A DNA stretch of 64,000 nucleotides from Alphaproteobacteria bacterium (lineage in GTDB: Bacteria > Pseudomonadota > Alphaproteobacteria > Rs-D84), in NCBI GenBank assembly GCA_017505705.1, contig JAFVOS010000011.1:171449-235448 (forward strand), written 5' to 3'. Position numbers and translations under genes: made by a program. Of this stretch, positions 42,217-50,550 are shown one piece after another. Position 1 is the stretch's first letter; every line of letters begins with the position of its first letter. Below the pieces are notes generated by a model. That model saw nothing but the letters and a program-made list of their open reading frames with translations. It did not search any database and was not told the origin of the DNA.

Positions 42217-42988
42217 TTTGTAATCCTTCGGTTCTTTCAATTATTTCTGTTGCGACACGCAAATAAGCCTGGGCGCCCGGTGATTTGAAATCATAAAACA
42301 GGGCAGGTTTACCATGACTTGGTGCCTCTGATACACGTACGTTGCGTGGGATAACTGTTTTAAATACGGTATCGCCAAAAGCGTTCCTGACATCGTCTTC
42401 GACGGCACGTGTCAGTCCGTATTGTTTATTATACATTGTTAAAACAATTCCCAGTATTTCCAGACTTGGATTCCATTTTTCACGTACAGCAGAAATGGTG
42501 TCTATTAATTGTGTTAATCCTTCCAGGGCATAGAATTCGCATTGTAATGGTATTACCAACGAATTTGCAGCGGTCAGTGCATTGACAGTTAAATATCCCA
42601 AAGCAGGCGGACAATCCAGCAGTATATAATCATAATGTTCAGATATTGTTGCCAATGCATCTCGTAATCTAAATTCTGGATTTTCCATCCCCAGTAAATC
42701 AATCTCCAGCCCGGCCAATGCCTGGGAAGAGGGCAACAGGTGCAATCCCGGCACCGCCGTTGATAAAATATTGTCAGCTATATTGGCTGTGCCCATTATC
42801 ACGCCATATGCACTTTGCTGATGGTTTGCACGAACGAACCCCAGGCCGGTTCCTGCGTTTCCTTGGGAATCTAAATCGACCAACAGAACACGTTTTTTTA
42901 TCGCTGCTAACGATGCGCCAATATTTATTGCGGTGGTTGTTTTTCCAACGCCACCTTTTTGATTTGCAAAAGCTATTATTTTTACCAT
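42203..42988 (-). CDS. parA: Chromosome partition ATPase ParA
   Basis: Walker-type ATPase that separates ParB-parS complexes, 261 residues. The deviant Walker A KGGVGKTT is at 11-18, LLVDLDSQGNAGTGLG near 35-50, and the later DCPPALGYL near 126 completes the nucleotide-binding site. It starts MVKIIAFANQKGGVG. Gene order rsmG-parA-parB is the classic chromosomal par locus of proteobacteria, without mnmG here. Confidence 0.97.
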   Translation of the reverse strand: MVKIIAFANQKGGVGKTTTAINIGASLAAIKKRVLLVDLDSQGNAGTGLGFVRANHQQSAYGVIMGTANIADNILSTAVPGLHLLPSSQALAGLEIDLLGMENPEFRLRDALATISEHYDYILLDCPPALGYLTVNALTAANSLVIPLQCEFYALEGLTQLIDTISAVREKWNPSLEILGIVLTMYNKQYGLTRAVEDDVRNAFGDTVFKTVIPRNVRVSEAPSHGKPALFYDFKSPGAQAYLRVATEIIERTEGLQNVSE

Positions 42989-43098
42989 ATTCCCTTTCCT
43001 GATAATTTAATTCAATAAAACTTTATAAAAAACGTCCGATTCAGTCAAGGTGTTAAAAATAAATAGTAAAAATACACTGAAAACAAAAGGTTGTTTGT

Positions 43099-43114
43099 AA
43101 TTTCATGTGAAATT
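43099..43114. promoter_or_regulatory. parS-like ParB-binding site 1
   Basis: AATTTCATGTGAAATT differs from the usual core TTTCACGTGAAA by one base (C to T), 110 bases upstream of parA. ParB bound here would nucleate partition and may repress parAB. Confidence 0.55.
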
Positions 43115-43152
43115 GTTTTGTTGGTGTGTGTTTGTAAAAATGTTAAAAAAAG

Positions 43153-43166
43153 CCGGCAAATGCCGG
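43153..43166. repeat. Copy of the recurring palindrome in the parA-rsmG gap
   Basis: CCGGCAAATGCCGG with an A-run on the left, between the two parS-like sites. On the minus strand it is followed by TTTTTTT, so it would terminate transcription from rsmG before parA, in which case parA needs its own promoter in the 160 bases that follow. Confidence 0.7.
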
Positions 43167-43206
43167 TAAAAGATATAAAAACAACTAAAAACAATAAAAT
43201 GTTAAT

Positions 43207-43222
43207 AATTTCATGTGAAATT
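43207..43222. promoter_or_regulatory. parS-like ParB-binding site 2
   Basis: The same 16 bases as site 1, overlapping the rsmG stop codon. The repeated, identical one-base variant supports a functional site. Confidence 0.55.
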
Positions 43223-43781
43223 ACCGGTCAAAATGCACATAAATGACAAAACCGTCGCCTGTTTTTGAGGGTGTTAATTCATATTTAAATTTATATTTGC
43301 GTTTTGCGTCACTGATTTCGGATTCTATTTCCCGGCCTTTTAATAAAAAAAGCCGGCATTTTTTGTGTGCGACATAATCCATAATCTTGGTTAAAGATGC
43401 AAATGCACGTGCTGTAAAGACTAAATTGTCGTTTTTTGCCGGTAAATGCCGGACAAAATCTTCCAGGCGACCATGAAAAATAGTTAAGTTTTCCAGGCCT
43501 AATTCTTCTTTGACGGCTTGTAAAAAAGACACTTTTTTGCCAATGGATTCTATGCATGTCACATCCCAACCCATTATTGCCAGAACTACCGCTGGAAATC
43601 CAGCCCCGCTGCCCATGTCTGCTATTTTTACATTTTTTGGTAATATATCTGCCAGTTGTGCAGAATCGGCGATATGACGTGTCTGAATGTCATTAAGGGT
43701 GCTGGGGGCAACCAGGTTCATCCGTTGGGACCACTGGCGTAACAATTTCTCGTATTGTTCAAACTTGATTTTATTGCTCAT
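43221..43781 (-). CDS. rsmG: 16S rRNA (guanine527-N7)-methyltransferase
   Basis: S-adenosylmethionine-dependent methyltransferase, 186 residues, acting on 16S rRNA. The cofactor motif IADMGSGAGFPAVVLA is at 53-68, the conserved RQWSQRMNLV at 15-24 and RHIADS at 35-40. Two segments, R111-P114 and KKCRLF at about 140-145, are encoded by pieces of the recurring palindrome. It is the first gene of rsmG-parA-parB and shares a 21-base divergent gap with the TPR gene at 43803. Confidence 0.95.
   Translation of the reverse strand: MSNKIKFEQYEKLLRQWSQRMNLVAPSTLNDIQTRHIADSAQLADILPKNVKIADMGSGAGFPAVVLAIMGWDVTCIESIGKKVSFLQAVKEELGLENLTIFHGRLEDFVRHLPAKNDNLVFTARAFASLTKIMDYVAHKKCRLFLLKGREIESEISDAKRKYKFKYELTPSKTGDGFVIYVHFDR
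43344..43360 (-). repeat. Half palindrome with T-run inside rsmG
   Basis: On the minus strand ATGCCGGCTTTTTTTA is the right arm plus T-run of the recurring terminator. It encodes K-C-R-L-F-L near residues 141-146. Confidence 0.55.
43439..43452 (-). repeat. Full palindrome inside rsmG
   Basis: CCGGTAAATGCCGG, one base different from the most common version, with a T-run to its left on the plus strand. It encodes R-H-L-P at residues 111-114. Confidence 0.75.
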
Positions 43782-43793
43782 AAACGGTATTCT
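43765..43793 (+). promoter_or_regulatory. Promoter of the TPR-gpsA operon
   Basis: TTGATT, 17-base spacer, TATTCT at 43788-43793. The expected transcription start is about 43800, three bases before the ATG, so the mRNA would have almost no leader. Confidence 0.45.
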
Positions 43794-43802
43794 AACATAA
43801 TC

Positions 43803-45419
43803 ATGAGAAAAATAGAAAGTTTATTTATCGGTGGTGCGCTGTTTTTGGTGGTTATATTCGCTGGTGGCGCAATGTATTCACACATGTATGCTGTGCGCAA
43901 AACGACATCTGTGGGGTTCCCAGATACGCAATTTGGGGCGTTTTTAGCGGCCCAGCATGCAATATATGTAAACGATTTTGAAAACGCTGCTCGATTTGCG
44001 GATGTGTTAACAGACAAAGAAATTGTCTTGGTTCAGAATACAAAATATTTATCAGATTTTTTGAATGGCAAAATGCCGTCGGATGTAGATTTTTTGAAAA
44101 AAGAGCAGGGTGCCGCCGCAAAAATTATTTATGATGCCCACTTGGTTCAAACCGACCAGTGGAAGGCTTTTCACAATCGTCATAAAAAAGATACTGGGGC
44201 ATTGTCGGCGCCGTTCCGTATATGGTCTGCAATTGCTAATGATTGGCGCACAAATACGTTTAAGTTTATTGATAGCTTGTCGACCAGTTCGTCTTGGAAA
44301 TCTTTTGTTCGTGGACAAATATATGTGGAATTGGGTGATATAGATAAAGCAAATATAGAATTTGCAAATGTTCATCCAGACTTTATGAATATAAACGATT
44401 ATCTGTATTTGATGTCGTTCTATAATAATTTTGGTTTGTATGAAGATGCGCGTATTTTACACGATGATTTTGTTGCGCGTCCTGGTGGTATGTTTATGGC
44501 TGGGTTTGATGCGTATCCAGCGTGGGAAACGTTTTCTGGATATAAAAATCAGTTGGCTTTCAGTTTGGTTCAAACTGTGTCACATACGCAAATACTGATG
44601 TATTCAGATTTGGCAATGCTGTTTTTGCGTTTTGCACAAATAACAGCACCTGAATTTGCACAAAATAATGATGCTGTAAATTATTATTTGGGTCAGTATT
44701 TTTATACAAATCGTGGTGATTATCAGAAATATTTTGATAAAATCCCATCTGATTCACCGTTTAAATTATTTGCTGATTTGCGTGATGCTGAACGCAGTGG
44801 GGACATTGAAAAATTATCAACGGTTTTGGATACCAATCCATTATTTGTTCCGGCTATAAATACTGTTGTTGCAAATAATATTAAACTGGGGAATCGTCGT
44901 GCGGCATTACGTGTGGTGAATCGTGCATTGTCTGTGCCTGAATTGCCAGACCATGGTCGTGCATTTTTATTAAAGAGCAGGGCGCACATTAATTATATGT
45001 TTGGCAATATGGATGCAGCCCAATCGGATTTGCATGAAGCGTCTAATATATTAACGGCAGATGCAGATATTTTGTCGCTTCAGGCAAAGATATGGGCGGC
45101 TCAAAATCGTGAAATAGAAAATGCATATGATTATGCGATGTCGCTGGTAAAAATGAATCCATCTGATGTGTTTGCATGGGATACCTTGGCGTGCGTTGTT
45201 AATGTACGTGAAGGCGAAGCAGCCGCATTAGAAATTTTGGAACGTGTTGGCGAAGTATCGACAACCTGTTCGTCCTTGTTTGAAAGAATAGGGGACTTGT
45301 ACCATCGAATTGGTGACAAAGAACGTGCACGCCAATCATATAAACGGGCAATTGAATTATCTGATGATGGTTTTGTTGTTGTGCCCAATATAGAAAAAAA
45401 ACTAAGGAAAATAAAATGA
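43803..45419 (+). CDS. TPR-containing membrane-anchored protein
   Basis: A 538-residue protein beginning MRKIESLFIGGALFLVVIFAGGAM, an N-terminal membrane anchor or uncleaved signal, followed by helical tetratricopeptide-like repeats, clearest at the C-terminus (LFERIGDLYHRIGDKERARQSYKRAIELSDD). The start at 43803 is preferred to 43755, whose extra residues lie inside rsmG. No Shine-Dalgarno sequence is visible. TPR arrays bind partner proteins, often in the envelope. It overlaps gpsA as ATGA. Confidence 0.85.
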   Translation: MRKIESLFIGGALFLVVIFAGGAMYSHMYAVRKTTSVGFPDTQFGAFLAAQHAIYVNDFENAARFADVLTDKEIVLVQNTKYLSDFLNGKMPSDVDFLKKEQGAAAKIIYDAHLVQTDQWKAFHNRHKKDTGALSAPFRIWSAIANDWRTNTFKFIDSLSTSSSWKSFVRGQIYVELGDIDKANIEFANVHPDFMNINDYLYLMSFYNNFGLYEDARILHDDFVARPGGMFMAGFDAYPAWETFSGYKNQLAFSLVQTVSHTQILMYSDLAMLFLRFAQITAPEFAQNNDAVNYYLGQYFYTNRGDYQKYFDKIPSDSPFKLFADLRDAERSGDIEKLSTVLDTNPLFVPAINTVVANNIKLGNRRAALRVVNRALSVPELPDHGRAFLLKSRAHINYMFGNMDAAQSDLHEASNILTADADILSLQAKIWAAQNREIENAYDYAMSLVKMNPSDVFAWDTLACVVNVREGEAAALEILERVGEVSTTCSSLFERIGDLYHRIGDKERARQSYKRAIELSDDGFVVVPNIEKKLRKIK

Positions 45420-46279
45420 AAGTATCTGTAATCGGGGCAGGCGCATGGGGGACTGCATTGGCTGTTGTGTCTGCACGTGGTGGTTCAAATGTTATACTGT
45501 GGTCGTATGATGGTGAATATAAACACTTTGATGGTGTTGAAATGCCAGAAAACATAACTGTCACCAAAGACATGTCTGATATGCGTGACAGTGATGCGTG
45601 GTTGATTGTGACACCTGCATCATTCTTTCGTGAAACGGTGCGCAAAGCTCACGATTTCTATAACGGCCAGCCAATAATAATCTGTACCAAGGGTGCAGAA
45701 AGTTCAACTGGTGCGTTTACATCTGAAATGCTGCACGATGAATTGCCAGAGTGTAAAAATTTTGGTGTATTATCTGGGCCACAATTCGCAGCCGAGGTTG
45801 CGTCTGGTATCCCCACTGGTTCAACGCTGGCCGGAAACGAATCAGCGGTAAGTGTTGGTAAAAAGGTGCTAAATCAACTGTATATCGAAGAAAGTGATGA
45901 CGTCATTGGTGCAGAAATTTGTGGTATGGGTAAAAATGCAGTTGCATTGATTTGCGGATATAATTCGATTGCGTGTCGTGGTGAAAATGATCGTGCATTG
46001 TTATTTACACGTGCCTGGAACGAAGTTGTAGATTTGGGATTGGCATCTGGTGCCAAGACGCGAACGTTTCTGCAGTTGTGTGGCATAGGTGACTTATTCT
46101 TGTCTGCCACATCTGCAACCAGTCGTAATTATTCTGGTGGTGCCGCAATTGCCCAGGGAAATCCGCCAGCGGGCACAGTCGAGGGATTATTTGCCATTGC
46201 TGGATTAATTTCACGTGCACGTGCATTAAGTGTACCGACACCTGTTTTATGTGAAATGCGTGATAAAATGGGGTTGTAA
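45416..46279 (+). CDS. gpsA: Glycerol-3-phosphate dehydrogenase [NAD(P)+], compact
   Basis: Makes sn-glycerol-3-phosphate for phospholipid synthesis, 287 residues against about 335 in the family. NAD motif VIGAGAWGTALA at 5-16; catalytic lysine in GMGKNAVAL near 183; GIGDLFLSATSATSRN near 227 matches the conserved GLGDLxxTCTSxxSRN. The shortening is spread between the Rossmann domain and the C-terminus. It overlaps the upstream TPR gene by four bases and ends at a shared terminator with mreB. Confidence 0.94.
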   Translation: MKVSVIGAGAWGTALAVVSARGGSNVILWSYDGEYKHFDGVEMPENITVTKDMSDMRDSDAWLIVTPASFFRETVRKAHDFYNGQPIIICTKGAESSTGAFTSEMLHDELPECKNFGVLSGPQFAAEVASGIPTGSTLAGNESAVSVGKKVLNQLYIEESDDVIGAEICGMGKNAVALICGYNSIACRGENDRALLFTRAWNEVVDLGLASGAKTRTFLQLCGIGDLFLSATSATSRNYSGGAAIAQGNPPAGTVEGLFAIAGLISRARALSVPTPVLCEMRDKMGL

Positions 46280-46283
46280 AAAA

Positions 46284-46315
46284 CGAAAAAAATACCGGCA
46301 TTTGCCGGTGTTTTT

Positions 46316-46318
<3 letters not shown>
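46284..46318. terminator. Bidirectional terminator between gpsA and mreB
   Basis: ACCGGCA-tt-TGCCGGT at 46294-46309 with an A-run and seven T; a copy of the recurring palindrome. The mreB stop lies in its T-run. Confidence 0.88.
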
Positions 46319-47374
<1,056 letters not shown>

Positions 47375-47407
47375 CTAAGAATATTAAATCATAAATACGT
47401 TCACACC

Positions 47408-47436
47408 ACTATAAAACGGGGTTTGGCAAAAATCAA
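47408..47436 (-). promoter_or_regulatory. mreB promoter
   Basis: Minus strand TTGATT at 47431-47436, 17-base spacer, TATAGT at 47408-47413, leader about 35 bases with AGGGG before the start. Confidence 0.6.
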
Positions 47437-47455
47437 GACGACACATAAAAAAAGT

Positions 47456-47485
47456 TTGACTATTTGTTTTATGTGCTATTATAGA
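47456..47485 (+). promoter_or_regulatory. rnpA promoter
   Basis: TTGACT at 47456-47461 with TATTAT at 47477-47482 (15 bases) or TATAGA at 47480-47485 (18 bases). Either places the transcription start at or within a few bases of the rnpA ATG at 47490. Confidence 0.5.
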
Positions 47486-47489
47486 CCAC

Positions 47490-47852
47490 ATGCGTAACAC
47501 AATAAAAAATCATGCTGATTTTGCGATGACGCCTGACGATTTGTCGGGCATGTCTGCATACTTTATTGTTCGGGCCAAACCTGCAAAATATCAAAACGAT
47601 GCAAGATATGGTCTGGTTGTCACCAAAAGAACATTTAAGCACGCTGTTGATCGCAATCGTGCCAAGCGTTTGCTGCGTGAATGGATAAGACATCATGAAA
47701 ATATGTTAATACCTGAATTTGACTATATATTTGTTGCGCGTCATAAAATATTAAACGTTGCCTATGACCGGGGTGCAGAATCCATGGGCAAAGCGTTGCA
47801 TTGGATAAAAAAATCATATAAAAATGCCCAATCAAAATCAGAAAATATCTAG
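47490..47852 (+). CDS. rnpA: Ribonuclease P protein component
   Basis: Basic protein of RNase P, 120 residues, needed for tRNA 5' processing. The signature R-N-R-x-K-R-L is present as VDRNRAKRLLREW near residues 55-67, and YGLVVTKRTFKHA precedes it. MRNTIKNHADF matches the usual N-terminus, supporting the ATG at 47490. There is no ribosome binding site; the promoter suggests a leaderless mRNA. rpmH, the usual upstream gene, is absent from the 120-base gap. It overlaps yidD by 29 bases. Confidence 0.93.
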   Translation: MRNTIKNHADFAMTPDDLSGMSAYFIVRAKPAKYQNDARYGLVVTKRTFKHAVDRNRAKRLLREWIRHHENMLIPEFDYIFVARHKILNVAYDRGAESMGKALHWIKKSYKNAQSKSENI

Positions 47853-48063
47853 TCGTATTGCAATTGCGCTTATACGCATGTATCAATTATGTATATCACC
47901 ATTTACAGGTGGTCGTGCAGTGTGCAGATTTACCCCAACGTGCAGTGAATATACCCGCATTGCGATTGAAAAATATGGCTTTTTTCGTGGGGCAGTTATG
48001 GGTATAAAACGAATATCAAAGTGCCGCCCAGGCGGTGGTTTTGGTTATGATCCAGTGCCCTGA
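47824..48063 (+). CDS. yidD: Membrane protein insertion efficiency factor YidD
   Basis: A 79-residue protein of the YidD family that helps YidC insert membrane proteins. The signature SPFTGGRAVCRFTPTCSEYTRIAIEKYG and KRISKCRPGGGFGYDPVP identifies it. It overlaps the end of rnpA by 29 bases, a common arrangement; the yidC gene itself is not next to it. Confidence 0.95.
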   Translation: MPNQNQKISSRIAIALIRMYQLCISPFTGGRAVCRFTPTCSEYTRIAIEKYGFFRGAVMGIKRISKCRPGGGFGYDPVP

Positions 48064-48136
48064 TATACTTGACAACCAATTACATTGTGATAAAATTTAG
48101 AGATACGATAAGAAAATTATAAAAAGGATTTATAAA

Positions 48137-48580
48137 ATGTCATTTCGTGCAACCGTAGAATCTATGTCAAAAATCATGGATGATATGGGGATTACAGAAT
48201 TAAACCTGGAACGTCAGTTTTTGTTTGGGGTATATCGTAAACATATTCATTTATCAAAACAGCAGGCTGCTGCGGTTGCTGTATCTGCGGCTGCTCCAAC
48301 AATATCAGAATTGGGAAATACCGCAAAGTGTGAGAAGCAAATTTCTGGTTATGCGTTAAAATCACCAATGGTTGGTGTTGTATATTTAGCCCCAGAACCA
48401 GGTGCAAAAGCATTTACATCTGTTGGCGCATCGGTTAAGGCCGGTGATACAGTTGCATTGGTCGAAGCCATGAAAACATTTAATCCAATCAAATCCGATA
48501 AAGATGGCGTTGTCAAAGAAATCTTGGTATCAGATGGCCAGGCCGTTGAATTTGATCAACCACTTGTTGTTATTGAATAA
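48137..48580 (+). CDS. accB: Biotin carboxyl carrier protein of acetyl-CoA carboxylase
   Basis: Carries CO2-biotin between AccC and AccDA in the first step of fatty-acid synthesis, 147 residues. The biotinylated lysine is K113 in VEAMKTFN; the usual sequence is AMKMMN, so the residues after it are unusual. An Ala-rich linker at 43-55 separates the N-terminal part from the lipoyl domain. AAAAGGA precedes the start; accC follows two bases after the stop. Confidence 0.93.
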   Translation: MSFRATVESMSKIMDDMGITELNLERQFLFGVYRKHIHLSKQQAAAVAVSAAAPTISELGNTAKCEKQISGYALKSPMVGVVYLAPEPGAKAFTSVGASVKAGDTVALVEAMKTFNPIKSDKDGVVKEILVSDGQAVEFDQPLVVIE

Positions 48581-48582
48581 AT

Positions 48583-49926
48583 ATGTCACAAATAAAGAAA
48601 GTTTTAATTGCAAATCGTGGTGAAATTGCACTGCGTATTATACGTGCGTGTCGTGACATGGGGATTCGTACTGTGGCGGTTTATTCAACTGCTGACAGGG
48701 ATGCCATGCATGTTCAGTTGGCTGACGAATCGGTTTGTATTGGGCCGGCTGCTGCACGTGATTCATATTTGAATGAATCTGCGATTTTGACGGCTGCATT
48801 GCTGACAAACGCAGATGCAATCCATCCTGGATACGGTTTTTTATCTGAACGTGCAGATTTCGCACGCAAGGTTGAACAGCACAAGATGATATGGATTGGC
48901 CCATCCCCAGAAATGATTGAAAAAATGGGGGACAAGGTTAACGCCAAACGTACCGCCATTGAATGTGGATTACCTGTGGTGCCGGGGTCTGATGGTGCGG
49001 TTGAAACACTGGAAGATGCGCTTGAATGGGCGGAAAAAATTGGCTATCCCGTTATGTTAAAGGCTGCATCTGGTGGTGGTGGACGTGGTATGCGTGCGGT
49101 TATGTGCGCCGATGATATGCGTGAAGCGTTCCAGATTACAAAGCAAGAATCCATGACTGGTTTTGGTGATGATACCTTATACATGGAAAAACTGTTGTTG
49201 CATCCTCGCCACATAGAATTTCAGGTTTTGGGTGACACACATGGCAATGTTGTGATATTTGGTGAACGTGATTGTTCATTGCAACGCCGCAACCAAAAGA
49301 TAATGGAAGAATGTCCTGCTGCAATTCTGACCCAGAAACAGCGTGATGATATGATTGAAATCTGTAAAACTGCCGCTAAAAAGATGGGGTATGTGAATGC
49401 AGGGACATTTGAATTTATGTTTGAAGACGGCAAATTCTATTTTCTGGAAATGAATACCAGATTACAGGTTGAACACCCTGTGACAGAAATGGTTTATGGC
49501 GTTGATTTAGTTCGTGAACAAATCCGAATTGCGGCTGGTGAAAAATTGGGATATAACCAATCTAATGTTATTCCAAATGGTCATGCAATTGAATTTCGTA
49601 TAAACGCCGAAGATCCAGAAACATTCATTCCAAACCCTGGCAAAATCACAATGTATGCACCGGCTGGTGGCATGGGTGTTCGTGTAGACAGTGCGATATA
49701 TACCGGCTATACGATACCAGCAACATATGATTCGATGATTGCAAAATTGATTGTGCATGCACCAAACAGACCGGCGTGTATAATGCGTGCAACACGTGCG
49801 CTGGACGAATTTGTTATCGAAGGTGTAAACACAACAATTCCTTTACAGAAAAAACTGTTAAAGAACAAGGATGTGAAACAGTTAAATTTTGATAATCATT
49901 GGCTGGAAAGCTTTTTAAATAAATAA
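48583..49926 (+). CDS. accC: Biotin carboxylase subunit of acetyl-CoA carboxylase
   Basis: ATP-grasp enzyme, 447 residues, that carboxylates the biotin on AccB. The Gly-rich loop SGGGGRGMR near residue 165, HIEFQVLGDTHGNV near 209, ERDCSLQRRNQK near 232 and EMNTRLQVEHPVTEM near 288 form the active site. Ends with a good terminator before infC. Confidence 0.97.
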   Translation: MSQIKKVLIANRGEIALRIIRACRDMGIRTVAVYSTADRDAMHVQLADESVCIGPAAARDSYLNESAILTAALLTNADAIHPGYGFLSERADFARKVEQHKMIWIGPSPEMIEKMGDKVNAKRTAIECGLPVVPGSDGAVETLEDALEWAEKIGYPVMLKAASGGGGRGMRAVMCADDMREAFQITKQESMTGFGDDTLYMEKLLLHPRHIEFQVLGDTHGNVVIFGERDCSLQRRNQKIMEECPAAILTQKQRDDMIEICKTAAKKMGYVNAGTFEFMFEDGKFYFLEMNTRLQVEHPVTEMVYGVDLVREQIRIAAGEKLGYNQSNVIPNGHAIEFRINAEDPETFIPNPGKITMYAPAGGMGVRVDSAIYTGYTIPATYDSMIAKLIVHAPNRPACIMRATRALDEFVIEGVNTTIPLQKKLLKNKDVKQLNFDNHWLESFLNK

Positions 49927-49952
49927 AAAATCCCCAAATGGGGATTTTTTTA
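49925..49952. terminator. Bidirectional terminator between accC and infC
   Basis: AATCCCC-aaat-GGGGATT at 49929-49946 flanked by A- and T-runs. The infC stop codon lies in the T-run. Confidence 0.88.
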
Positions 49953-50507
49953 TTTTGCTGCCTTAACAGGCGCAACAATAATAGATTTTGTTCTTTCGTC
50001 TGGCTTAGATTTAGATTCCAATGCCCCACGATCACCAATAACATCCATAATACGTGCAAACAATTCTGGTACTGCATCTTTACCACGTGCCAAAACTTTT
50101 TTAGACCCCTTGGTCATAACAGCAATTTTCACCTTGTTCCCATCACCCAAGAATTCCAAAACCTTTTTCATTTTGATGTTCAGGTCGTTTTCTTCGATAA
50201 AAGGCTTAACCCACACTTCTTTCATTTCTGTGGTTTTTTGGTGTTTTTTTGCCTCTGATGCGCGTTTTTTCTGTTCGTATTTGAACTTGCCATAATCCAT
50301 TATTTTTGTAATAGAGGTAGGGCCATTTGCATTCATTTCGACCAAATCCAGTCCCATATCCTGGGCCATTGCGATTGCATTTGCGGTTGGCATAATTCCC
50401 AGATTTTGGCCATCTGCACTGATTACCTGAACGGATTTAGCGAAAATCCGATTATTCATACGTGGGCCGGTGTCGCGGCGATTATCACGATTTAATGTTG
50501 GTTTAAT
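49950..50507 (-). CDS. infC: Translation initiation factor IF-3 with AUU start codon
   Basis: IF3 keeps subunits apart and rejects non-standard start codons. I place the start at ATT (50505-50507), not the ATG at 50459. AAGGAG (minus strand, 50514-50519) lies six bases ahead of the ATT, and the 16 residues gained, IKPTLNRDNRRDTGPR, fit the conserved arginine-rich N-terminus (MNNRI follows). The protein is then 185 residues; the C-terminal domain has VKPFIEENDLNIKMKKVLEFL. An AUU start makes the gene sensitive to IF3 itself, a known autoregulation. It is separated from rpmI-rplT by 41 kb. Confidence 0.93.
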   Translation of the reverse strand: MKPTLNRDNRRDTGPRMNNRIFAKSVQVISADGQNLGIMPTANAIAMAQDMGLDLVEMNANGPTSITKIMDYGKFKYEQKKRASEAKKHQKTTEMKEVWVKPFIEENDLNIKMKKVLEFLGDGNKVKIAVMTKGSKKVLARGKDAVPELFARIMDVIGDRGALESKSKPDERTKSIIVAPVKAAK

Positions 50508-50513
50508 AGTAAA

Positions 50514-50519
50514 CTCCTT
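50514..50519 (-). promoter_or_regulatory. infC: Ribosome binding site that decides the infC AUU start
   Basis: AAGGAG on the minus strand, six bases from ATT 50507. The next ATG, at 50459, has no Shine-Dalgarno sequence. Confidence 0.8.
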
Positions 50520-50550
50520 TTATAAGCTATGGCGAAATTATTAACTATAT

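Noticed and set aside
42989-43220. Origin of replication next to parAB
   Set aside because: The gap has parS-like sites but no DnaA boxes, no AT-rich repeats and no dnaA, dnaN or rpmH nearby.
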